Positions 1-6,817 of a stretch of DNA of 64,000 nt are shown here, piece after piece (the stretch's first letter is position 1; every line of letters begins with the position of its first letter). Location: the NCBI GenBank assembly GCA_045629285.1, contig JAZQQY010000009.1, positions 104,253 to 168,252 on the forward strand, written 5' to 3'. The position numbers and the translations under genes are program-made. The stretch is from UBA1723 sp045629285 (GTDB lineage: Bacteria > Bacteroidota > Bacteroidia > Bacteroidales > Paludibacteraceae). Below the pieces are notes generated by a model. It ran no database searches and had not been told where the DNA came from. It was given only the letters and a program-made list of their open reading frames with translations.

Positions 1-1
1 T

Positions 2-142
2 GCAATCCGTTTGAACGCTGCAACTCAGGTTAAGAGAATCGACGATCGTCACCTTGTTAAGGAGTTCGTTGAGTCTGGTAAGACTAAGATCGTTGGTGCT
101 TACTACAACATCCACGATGGTAGCGTATCTTTCAATGACTAA
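2..142 (+). CDS. Carbonic anhydrase (beta class), 3' end only
   Basis: Partial gene: the window opens inside it and only the last 46 codons are present, read from base 2 to the TAA at 140-142. The tail contains KTKIVGAYYNIHDGSVSF, which fits the last beta-strand and C-terminus of beta-carbonic anhydrases (pattern KIVGA.Y....G.V.F). That enzyme interconverts CO2 and bicarbonate with a zinc ion. The zinc ligands lie upstream of the window, so the call rests on the C-terminal signature alone. A strong hairpin terminator follows 50 bases downstream. Confidence 0.6.
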   Translation, partial: AIRLNAATQVKRIDDRHLVKEFVESGKTKIVGAYYNIHDGSVSFND

Positions 143-191
143 CTAGGAATGAAGGATTAAGAGTGAAGAACAAGCTTTGCTCTTTTAATAT

Positions 192-230
192 AAAATCCCA
201 TTGGCCGATGACCAATGGGATTTTTGTTTT
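192..230. terminator. Bidirectional intrinsic terminator
   Basis: A 13-bp stem (192-204 with 212-224, core ATCCCATTGG/CCAATGGGAT) has a 7-base loop and is followed by TTTTTGTTTT on the plus strand. The minus strand reads into a T-rich tract too. It lies between the end of the carbonic anhydrase gene and the end of the convergent glycosyltransferase gene and can serve both. Confidence 0.85.
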
Positions 231-262
231 GTAATAATCATATAATTCGACACCTGCTTCGA

Positions 263-1384
263 CTACAACATCCTATAAATGTTGTAGATTTCTCTCGCAC
301 ATTGCTCTTCGGAGAATCTTTTTGCGTATTCTTTTCCGTCGACAATCATCTTGGATCTCAACTCCGGATCAGATAGGATGCGGTTGATTGCCTCTGTCAT
401 TTCATTATCGTTGGTTGGGTCGACATAAATGGATGATGTTCCGCCTGCCTCTTCCAAACATGAGCCTGTCGCTCCTATGACTGGAACGCCTACATTCAAG
501 GCCTCTACAATCGGAATGCCAAATCCTTCGTAGAAAGATGGGTAGACAAACACTTCGGCTTGTGAATAAACGGCTGGCAGATCCTTGAAATCAATGCCTG
601 AGATTATTTTAATTCTTGATTCTAAATTGTTGGCTTTCGCATACTCGTCAATTTGGTCTGCGTATTTTGTACGTCGACCTACAAGCACAAGAGATATGTC
701 TTCGCTTACCCCTTTCACGGCTCGGACAATCTGCAACGCATTCTTTCGTGTCTCTATGCTTCCGACATTCAAAATGTACCTTTTAGGAAGATTGTATTTC
801 GTGGCGACGCGACTCTTCTCGTCTGCAGTGATCTCTTTTGAAAATTGGGGATCGCAACCTTGATAGACTACCTTAATTTTCTCTGCGTCAATATGATATA
901 ACTCTACGATATCTTGCTTTGTGCGTTCGCTTACGGCAATTACGACGTCTGAATTCTCAGCCGCTTTACGGAATTTGTAATCATAGATTTTGCGGTCGAT
1001 AAACTTGTAGCATTCCGGCATCTTACGGAATATGAGGTCGTGGATCGTCACCACACTTTTCATTCCGCTGCTTTTGATATTGAGTGGTAACTCGTTGCTG
1101 AGTCCGTGGAATATTTCTGCACCGTCTTTCTTTGCATTCTTAGTGACTCCGAATGTGCGCCATACACTTGCGAAAATGGAACTGTTGATCACAAGAGAAA
1201 TCTGTGGGAAGAATGTGTCCATGATTCTCTGCATCCATGCGTTCATCTTCCCTTTGGGAGAATAAACGATGAATCTGTCGTCGGCATTGGCATGTCTGCA
1301 CAACGATTCCAATACATATCGGCTGTAGTTGCCGAGTCCTGTTCCATTTTTTACGGCTCTTTTGCCGTCGAACGCAATTTTCAT
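263..1384 (-). CDS. Glycosyltransferase family 4 (GT-B fold)
   Basis: Retaining GT4-type transferase of about 373 residues that would transfer a sugar from a nucleotide-sugar donor, probably in cell-surface glycan synthesis. The N-terminal Rossmann half has the glycine-rich GTGLGNYSRYV loop near residue 15 and VTIHDL near 115. The C-terminal half has RYILNVGSIETRKN near 205 and the donor-binding E-x7-E signature EGFGIPIVE near 285, followed by GVPVIG. I chose the ATG at 1384 (MKIAFDGK) because family members begin at this strand. An in-frame ATG at 1399 would add five residues. It lies downstream of the thioredoxin-fold lipoprotein gene on the same strand across an 88-base gap that contains a hairpin. 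Donor and acceptor cannot be told. Confidence 0.9.
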   Translation of the reverse strand: MKIAFDGKRAVKNGTGLGNYSRYVLESLCRHANADDRFIVYSPKGKMNAWMQRIMDTFFPQISLVINSSIFASVWRTFGVTKNAKKDGAEIFHGLSNELPLNIKSSGMKSVVTIHDLIFRKMPECYKFIDRKIYDYKFRKAAENSDVVIAVSERTKQDIVELYHIDAEKIKVVYQGCDPQFSKEITADEKSRVATKYNLPKRYILNVGSIETRKNALQIVRAVKGVSEDISLVLVGRRTKYADQIDEYAKANNLESRIKIISGIDFKDLPAVYSQAEVFVYPSFYEGFGIPIVEALNVGVPVIGATGSCLEEAGGTSSIYVDPTNDNEMTEAINRILSDPELRSKMIVDGKEYAKRFSEEQCAREIYNIYRML

Positions 1385-1407
1385 TCTAAAGTGTTGCAAT
1401 TTCTATT

Positions 1408-1449
1408 CGGAGTGCGAAATTAAAAAATTATTTCTTATTTCACATTCCG
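1408..1449. repeat. Inverted repeat between two minus-strand genes
   Basis: A 13-base arm at 1408-1420 (CGGAGTGCGAAAT) pairs with 1437-1449 with one mismatch and one G-T pair. The A/T-rich loop makes it a possible weak terminator or processing hairpin for the lipoprotein gene transcribed from the right. Part of it resembles the sequence just after the stop codon at 15377. Confidence 0.5.
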
Positions 1450-1472
1450 TACTTTGCATTTAGAATTCCGCA

Positions 1473-2570
1473 TTAGAATTTATAGCCGATAAACGGAACA
1501 TTCTTTCCTACGATGTTTCCTTTTTTGTTGAACAAGAACACGGATGGTGTGACTTCAAGATTATATGTCACAGCACTTTTGCCCTCTGCGTCATTTACGC
1601 ATACCCAAGGACACAGGGAAGCTGCTTTCTCGAAAGCTTCCATATCATGGTCGAAGCTGACGTGATAGATTTCAAGATCCGGGTTTGCCTTGTAGTAAGA
1701 CTTGATTCTCTCCAATACGTTTTCATCCATCTTTCTCAGATTCCAGAAAAGTAGAATCACATTTTTGTCTTTGATGCTGTTTAGACTTACGTTTATATTG
1801 TTTGCATTCGGAAGATTCAAATCCACGAATGATGCTTTCTCTGAGAACAACATGTCGTCGCCAACTTTCTTGATGGCGTCTTTGTTGGTTAATTTTGCTA
1901 GCAATTGATTGGAATATACGTTGTTAGGACGCACCATATTCCATCCGTTGGCAACGATTGCAAGCAGACGGTGGTCGTCAGAATCGTTGAAATCGTACGG
2001 CTCGATGTCGTAGATCAATTTTGCGTTCATTGCATAATAAGCTACTGGTGATACTGGATTCTCCTTCACTAATGAATCGGCCATCTCTCTGTAGCGCATC
2101 ACACGAGTGTAGATCAGTTTCTTCATCTGCTTTGCCGGACACTTGTCGCCCATAAGCATCAAAGTGCGGATATATTTGTTTGTCGCTCTCACATGCTGGC
2201 TTAACTTGCACACTTGAGTCGCGTATTCGTCGCCGGCAACGTTAAGCTCTCCGCGAAGTCCTACTGAAAAATTCAGTTTCTCTGTTGAATCTGCACAGAA
2301 TACTGCCGACAAAGAGTCTGCTCTTAGCTGAAAGAACGTCATCCTTTCGCATGCTTTGCGCTGCATCTCGAAGCTTCCGTCTTCTAGAGCTATGATTGAA
2401 TCGATACAGATAGGCTTTGATGATGTAATGCTGTCGATATACACCATTTTGCCTGCAGCCGCAGGAATCGTTCCGCAAACTGTAAGTGTGGGGCTTTTCT
2501 GGCAAGAAACTGAAAATATTGCCAGGAAAACAAAGGTAAATATTCCTAATATAATAGCATTCAATCTCAT
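1473..2570 (-). CDS. Lipoprotein with N-terminal DUF4369-like and C-terminal thioredoxin-like domains
   Basis: 365 residues. A signal peptide ends in the lipobox FSVSC (Cys23), so the protein should be lipid-anchored in the cell envelope. Residues about 26-125 look like the DUF4369 beta-domain common in Bacteroidetes TlpA-type proteins. Residues about 245-360 read as a thioredoxin fold (NVILLFWN, then the cis-proline region VTPSVFLFNKKGNIVGKNV). The CxxC active site expected after the first strand is absent: the sequence there is FWNLRKMDENV. A disulfide reductase role is therefore unlikely, and binding or scaffolding is more plausible. The promoter box lies at 2604-2611. The DUF4369 assignment is by overall pattern and is less certain than the thioredoxin fold. 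Confidence 0.75.
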   Translation of the reverse strand: MRLNAIILGIFTFVFLAIFSVSCQKSPTLTVCGTIPAAAGKMVYIDSITSSKPICIDSIIALEDGSFEMQRKACERMTFFQLRADSLSAVFCADSTEKLNFSVGLRGELNVAGDEYATQVCKLSQHVRATNKYIRTLMLMGDKCPAKQMKKLIYTRVMRYREMADSLVKENPVSPVAYYAMNAKLIYDIEPYDFNDSDDHRLLAIVANGWNMVRPNNVYSNQLLAKLTNKDAIKKVGDDMLFSEKASFVDLNLPNANNINVSLNSIKDKNVILLFWNLRKMDENVLERIKSYYKANPDLEIYHVSFDHDMEAFEKAASLCPWVCVNDAEGKSAVTYNLEVTPSVFLFNKKGNIVGKNVPFIGYKF

Positions 2571-2603
2571 AGTCCTTATATTTTATCCTTTTAGTGTACT
2601 TGG

Positions 2604-2611
2604 CAAAAATA
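2604..2611 (-). promoter_or_regulatory. Bacteroidetes -7 box for the thioredoxin-fold lipoprotein gene
   Basis: The minus strand reads TATTTTTG, a full match to TAnnTTTG, 34 bases upstream of the ATG at 2570. No clear -33 TTTG was seen. Confidence 0.55.
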
Positions 2612-2667
2612 GATAATGTTTGTATCATATTGAAATTTAATCATTCTTTTTTATACTCAAAAAGTGT

Positions 2668-2675
2668 TATTTTTG
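2668..2675 (+). promoter_or_regulatory. Bacteroidetes -7 box for the NSS transporter gene
   Basis: TATTTTTG matches TAnnTTTG and sits 47 bases upstream of the ATG at 2723. It faces away from the box at 2604-2611, so the 152-base gap holds two divergent promoters. Confidence 0.6.
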
Positions 2676-2722
2676 CGGCAAACTAGTATCAATAATCAAA
2701 AAATCAATAGAAAAACGATAAA

Positions 2723-4534
2723 ATGGCTCAACAGACTCAGGCGTGGGGTTCACGAATCGGACTTATTTTGGCAATGGCGGGTAATGCCGTCGGCTTAGGC
2801 AATTTTTTGCGTTTCCCTATTCAGGCAGTTCAGAATGGTGGAGGTGCATTCATCATCCCATATCTAATATCTTTCTTCCTTCTTGGATTACCTCTTCTAT
2901 TCATAGAATGGAGTACTGGTAAGTTGGGTGGTATGTCAGGGCATCATGCTCCGCCTATGATCCTACAGTCGGCTCATCGTAATCCGGTGTGGAAATATTT
3001 CGGATCGATGGGAATTTTCTGCAGTACAATCATTTGTGCTTACTATGTCTATATCGAGAGTTGGACTTTGTCGTACGCTCTTCATTCTGTTTTCGGAACT
3101 TTCTTGGGAATGACAGAGAATGAAGTTGCTGCATTTTTCGGTAAATATCTTGATCTTGGAGTTTCTACCTCATTCCTTCCTCACGACACGCTGATCTGTT
3201 TTGTGGCGTGTATCGTGTTCAATATCTGGATCCTTTCTAAGGGAATCAAGAATGGTATCGAGAAGGTTGCGAAGATAGCGATGCCGATGTTGCTTATGTT
3301 CGGTATATTCTTGGTTGTAAGAGCCTATACTCTTGATAAGGGTGACGTTGGGGCGACTTACGGCAGTATGGACGGATTCAATTACCTATGGACTCCACAG
3401 TTCGATTCGCTTACCAACCCCAAGGTTTGGCTTGCTGCCGGTGGACAGGTGTTCTTCACGATGTCGCTAGGTATGGGTTGTATACAGTGTTATGCGTCGT
3501 ATATCAAGAAACATGATGATATTGTGTTGAACTCGCTTACTGCCGGATTCACTAATGAGTTTACAGAGGTGGTGCTTGGTAGTGCGATTATCTTCCCGAT
3601 TGCAGTGGGATATTTTGGTGTGCCTGCAGTGCTTGAGATGACACAGTCCGGCGGTTTCAGCCTAGGATTCAAGACGTTGCCGTACTTGTTTGCTCAGTGG
3701 GGACCTGTGTTGTCTGCTTTGGCTGGACTTGCCTTCTTCGGTTTGCTTTTCTTCTCTGCGGTGACATCGTCGCTTGCAATCTCGACTCCATTGGTATCGT
3801 TTTTCACAGATAGTTACAAGTGGACACAGAAGAAGGCATCCTGGATTTACGGAGGTGTCTTGTTTCTGCTAGCTTTGCCGACAGTGTTGTTTTTCGACAA
3901 AGGCGTGTTCGACGAGTACGATTTCTGGGCAGGTACGTTCGCATTGTTCTTCTTCGGTATGGTCGAGACTGTAATGTTCTCGTGGGTGATGGGTGTCGAC
4001 AAAGGATGGAGATTGATTCACTATGGTGCGGAGGTGCATCTTCCCGTTTTCTTCAAGTATATCCTTAGATATGTCACGCCGGTGATGATGATTGTGATCT
4101 TTGTCACGGCAATGATCAAGCCTAAGAACGACGACTGGAGCCAAATATCGTTGTCTGGTTGGGAAGTCGATAATTCATCCGTGATCGGTGTGTTGACGCA
4201 TAAGGGAATCGGAGCCAACTCATCATGGGTGGCAGATTACTACTATTCCGACTATGTAGGAGAGGTGACAGGTGTGGCACCGAATGCAGTTGAAATCAAT
4301 TGTGGAGATGCAGTCAAGACGGTTTCATTGCCGGAGGGTACAACACCGGTTGTAAACGTCGGAGACAAGGTCGAGCAGGGCAGTGCACTCAGCAAAGGAA
4401 CGGTGATCAATGATGTGATGTATGTCGACATGACACGTATATCGCTATTGTTGTGCCTAGTGATACTTTGCACGTTGATTTACTTTGTGGATAAGAAAAA
4501 TAAGGACAAACAGATTAGAATTGAGGAGGATTGA
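2723..4534 (+). CDS. Neurotransmitter:sodium symporter (NSS/SNF family) transporter
   Basis: 603-residue LeuT-fold inner-membrane transporter importing an amino acid or similar solute with Na+. The first helix carries the family signature GNAVGLGNFLRFPIQAVQNGGGAF, quoted here in two parts as GNAVGLGNFLRFP and NGGGAFIIPY, which forms the substrate and Na1/Na2 sites. About 11-12 membrane segments follow. Between the last two helices (residues about 480-575) is a soluble insert ending in TPVVNVGDKVEQGSAL, which resembles a biotinyl/lipoyl-type hammerhead strand and is unusual for this family. The gene ends two bases before a tiny gene for a MetS-like small subunit, as in two-gene NSS transporters such as MetPS. 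The substrate is not predictable from sequence. Confidence 0.93.
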   Translation: MAQQTQAWGSRIGLILAMAGNAVGLGNFLRFPIQAVQNGGGAFIIPYLISFFLLGLPLLFIEWSTGKLGGMSGHHAPPMILQSAHRNPVWKYFGSMGIFCSTIICAYYVYIESWTLSYALHSVFGTFLGMTENEVAAFFGKYLDLGVSTSFLPHDTLICFVACIVFNIWILSKGIKNGIEKVAKIAMPMLLMFGIFLVVRAYTLDKGDVGATYGSMDGFNYLWTPQFDSLTNPKVWLAAGGQVFFTMSLGMGCIQCYASYIKKHDDIVLNSLTAGFTNEFTEVVLGSAIIFPIAVGYFGVPAVLEMTQSGGFSLGFKTLPYLFAQWGPVLSALAGLAFFGLLFFSAVTSSLAISTPLVSFFTDSYKWTQKKASWIYGGVLFLLALPTVLFFDKGVFDEYDFWAGTFALFFFGMVETVMFSWVMGVDKGWRLIHYGAEVHLPVFFKYILRYVTPVMMIVIFVTAMIKPKNDDWSQISLSGWEVDNSSVIGVLTHKGIGANSSWVADYYYSDYVGEVTGVAPNAVEINCGDAVKTVSLPEGTTPVVNVGDKVEQGSALSKGTVINDVMYVDMTRISLLLCLVILCTLIYFVDKKNKDKQIRIEED

Positions 4535-4536
4535 AT

Positions 4537-4644
4537 ATGAAAGGAGAAGCTTTAGCAATGTTGCTTTTGGTACAGATTCCAATTGTCGCAATCACAATAT
4601 ATTTCTATTCTAAGGTTTTGAGAAGCAAGAAACCGAAATCGTGA
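4537..4644 (+). CDS. MetS-like small subunit of the NSS transporter
   Basis: 35-residue single-span membrane peptide: MKGEALAMLLLVQ, then IPIVAITIYFYSKVL and a basic tail RSKKPKS. Its ATG lies two bases after the transporter stop codon, and a good ribosome site (GAGGAGG, 4524-4530) lies inside the end of the transporter gene, so translation is probably coupled. Small subunits of this size, position and topology accompany NSS transporters (MetS of the Corynebacterium methionine transporter MetPS). Their role is to support transport activity. The identification rests on context and topology. Confidence 0.72.
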   Translation: MKGEALAMLLLVQIPIVAITIYFYSKVLRSKKPKS

Positions 4645-4661
4645 TTTTTAATGCATAGTTT

Positions 4662-4938
4662 ATGAGAAAAAGGATATCAACACTATTGGTAGCGTTGGCC
4701 AGTTGTGTCCACTACGGAAAAAGGAGAGATGATTGATGAAAATGGCTTTTAAGCACTGGGGTATACAAAATTCAACCCAAAGTGTTATCCAGGACGAATG
4801 CACCGTAGTTTGTCTTGTTCCCAATATGAGGCTACGATCTCTTATTCAAAAGGATTTTTCTTTATTAGGGATGCTGTTTACATAGATGGAGATACCGGCA
4901 CGGAAATATTCTCTAGGTGGGTGGACGTCTATAAATTT
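4662..4938 (+). pseudogene. Decayed small lipoprotein gene
   Basis: The ATG at 4662 opens a clear lipoprotein signal, MRKRISTLLVALASC, whose frame stops at 4731-4733. After the Cys the coherent protein frame shifts by +1: from 4711 it reads TTEKGEMIDENGF, a TAA at 4750-4752, then ALGYTKFNPKCYPGRMHRSL and on to SRWVDVYKF before a hairpin. One frameshift and one stop would therefore break an original protein of about 90 residues. It follows the transporter operon on the same strand. I do not recognise the family. The alternative is that the signal-like segment is chance. Confidence 0.4.
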
Positions 4939-4974
4939 GAAAGGGATGTGTTCAATCAAGAACACATCCCTTTC
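4939..4974. terminator. Hairpin terminator between convergent units
   Basis: A perfect 15-bp stem (GAAAGGGATGTGTTC at 4939-4953 with 4960-4974) closes a 6-base loop. It lies between the plus-strand transporter unit and the end of the minus-strand DUF1893 operon. The following tracts are A/T-rich but not long T runs. Confidence 0.75.
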
Positions 4975-4995
4975 TTATTGTGGTTAATAAATTCT

Positions 4996-5382
4996 TTACA
5001 CGGAAAATTCGTCGTTGAAGAACACACTGATTTTCTTGATGCCTTCATCTGCATCGAATGTCTCACGAAGAAGATTCTCAATCGGACACTGACCGTCATT
5101 CTTGCGGTTGATGATCATCGGAACAATCTGCTTCGGGCAAACAGGAATGCCAGCTTTCTGAAGCATATCAAGTCCGGCACGACTGATGACATCCACATTA
5201 AGGTGCTTTATTCCACCTGCAATAAGGAAGCAGGCAGCACCCTTACCGATGATGATGTCGTTCACTGTAGCCCCACGCAACACCTCGCGTCGTTCCTTGT
5301 ATATGCGACGAAGAGCCTTGATTCCCATCTCGTTGGCTGTGATGGTTTCGCCAGACTCTGTGATGATAGTCAGTTTATCCAT
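4996..5382 (-). CDS. DUF1893 domain-containing protein
   Basis: 128 residues when started at the ATG at 5382. The TTG three codons earlier lies directly after the upstream stop codon and is a less likely start. The sequence fits the DUF1893 family: an early GETITANEMGIKALRRIY segment, VNDIIIGKGAACFLIAGGIK in the middle, then AGIPVCPKQIVPMIINRKND and the final GQCPIENL. The function of the family is not established; a deaminase-like fold has been proposed. It is the last gene of the operon with the aldo/keto reductase and the polyferredoxin (9 bases from the upstream stop codon), which suggests a role in the same redox process. Conserved Cys and charged residues could form a metal or substrate site. 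Confidence 0.85.
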   Translation of the reverse strand: MDKLTIITESGETITANEMGIKALRRIYKERREVLRGATVNDIIIGKGAACFLIAGGIKHLNVDVISRAGLDMLQKAGIPVCPKQIVPMIINRKNDGQCPIENLLRETFDADEGIKKISVFFNDEFSV

Positions 5383-5391
5383 CTTCTTCAA

Positions 5392-6792
5392 TTAATCCAT
5401 TGACTTCTTCAAACTCTCCACGTACTTGTCGATTCTCTGCATTTCGCCTGGAATATCGATGTTCTGCGGACAGTGGCTCTTACAGATTCCACATCCGATA
5501 CAGTGGTCAGCCTGACGCAATTTTGGCACCGAACGGTCGTAACCCATTAGGAAAGCGCGACGAGCCTCTGCATAGTTCTCATCCTGGTTGTTAAGAGACA
5601 CGTTACCCTCGTTGATGCACTTGTTGTAGTGCTGGAAGATACCTGGAATGTTGATGCCGTAAGGGCAAGGCATACAGTACTGGCAACCAGTACATGGCAC
5701 GCTTGGGTATCTCAACATCGCCTGTGCTACCTCCTCAAGCAAAGCAAGTTCATCTTCTGTGCATGGCTCAACAGGCGAATATGTATCCACGTTCTCCTTG
5801 ACATTTTCCATGTATGTCATTCCGCTCAACACGGTAAGCACGTTAGGGAATGAACCAAGATAACGCAAAGCCCATTTTGCAATTGAATCCTCAGGACGGC
5901 GAGCTTTCAACTTAGCTGCGATGAAACTCAATGTGCTTGCCAAACGTCCGCCTAGCAACGGCTCCATGATGATGGCTGGAATGTTGCGCTTCTCAAGCTC
6001 AGCATAAAGGTATTCTGCATTTGTGTTTGCTGGATTTACCTCCTTTGCATGTAGCCAGTCGACGTAGTTCATCTGAATCTGAACGAAATCCCATTTAACC
6101 TTTCCTTCGTCCTGCATAGCAAGCGCACGGTCGAAGATGGCAATATCACCATGGTAAGAGAATCCAAGATTACGGATCTTACCCTTTGCTCTCTCCTCGA
6201 TTAGGAAATCAAGAATGCCGTTCTCAATATATCTCTTCTCGAATGTCTGTGTCGAGTTGTATTCTCCGTTAGTACCTCCGATAGCGTGAAGAAGCATATA
6301 GTCGATAACGTCGACCTGAAGCTCCTTGAAAGAGTTCTGGTACATCTTGATAGAAGCCTCTCTGCTCCAAAATTCCTGAGCAAAGTTGGAAAGCTTAGTT
6401 GCTATAAAGTATTTATCTCTAGGGATACGTTTTAGGGCGATACCCATGTGGTGTTCGCTTCGTCCCTGGCAGTATACTGGCGACGTATCGAAGTAGTTGA
6501 TACCGTGAGCGATTGCATAGTCGACATGAGCATTCAACTCATCCTGGTCGATCTCGATGTCCTTCTGCTCTCTTGCACTACCGTGCTGTACAGTTGGGAG
6601 ACGCATACAGCCATAGCCAAGCAACGATATTTTGTCGCCAGTAGTTGGCACAGTGCGGTATGTCATGTCGCCGGTAGGCTTCTTGCTTTCGCCTCCGATT
6701 ATCTCCTTAGTCTTTTCTGCAGGAGTACATGCAGCCAATCCCATAGTGGCAGTGGCGGCAGACAAACGTTTTAGAAAGTCTCTGCGATCCAT
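5392..6792 (-). CDS. Tat-exported aldo/keto reductase with two [4Fe-4S] motifs (lipoprotein)
   Basis: 466 residues. The N-terminus has a twin-arginine motif RRDFLK (residues 3-8) and a lipobox LAAC (Cys22), so it is predicted to be exported folded and lipid-anchored. Residues about 45-340 form an aldo/keto reductase barrel with the catalytic tetrad Asp102 and Tyr107 (FDTSPVY), Lys133 (ATKL) and His169 (LLHA). The C-terminal part has two ferredoxin-like clusters, CTGCQYCMPCPYGINIP and CIGCGICKSHCPQNIDIP. It lies 25 bases after the polyferredoxin gene, which could pass electrons to it across the membrane. The substrate is unknown. A reductase outside the cytoplasm would probably not use free NADPH, so electron supply from the Fe-S partner is a reasonable inference. 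Confidence 0.92.
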   Translation of the reverse strand: MDRRDFLKRLSAATATMGLAACTPAEKTKEIIGGESKKPTGDMTYRTVPTTGDKISLLGYGCMRLPTVQHGSAREQKDIEIDQDELNAHVDYAIAHGINYFDTSPVYCQGRSEHHMGIALKRIPRDKYFIATKLSNFAQEFWSREASIKMYQNSFKELQVDVIDYMLLHAIGGTNGEYNSTQTFEKRYIENGILDFLIEERAKGKIRNLGFSYHGDIAIFDRALAMQDEGKVKWDFVQIQMNYVDWLHAKEVNPANTNAEYLYAELEKRNIPAIIMEPLLGGRLASTLSFIAAKLKARRPEDSIAKWALRYLGSFPNVLTVLSGMTYMENVKENVDTYSPVEPCTEDELALLEEVAQAMLRYPSVPCTGCQYCMPCPYGINIPGIFQHYNKCINEGNVSLNNQDENYAEARRAFLMGYDRSVPKLRQADHCIGCGICKSHCPQNIDIPGEMQRIDKYVESLKKSMD

Positions 6793-6817
6793 ATATTGTG
6801 TTGTCTTTTTTCGTTAT

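Noticed and set aside
4798..5403. 201-codon plus-strand frame opposite the DUF1893 gene
   Set aside because: Beyond 4938 it crosses the hairpin and is the reverse of the real minus-strand gene. Only its first part matches the decayed lipoprotein.
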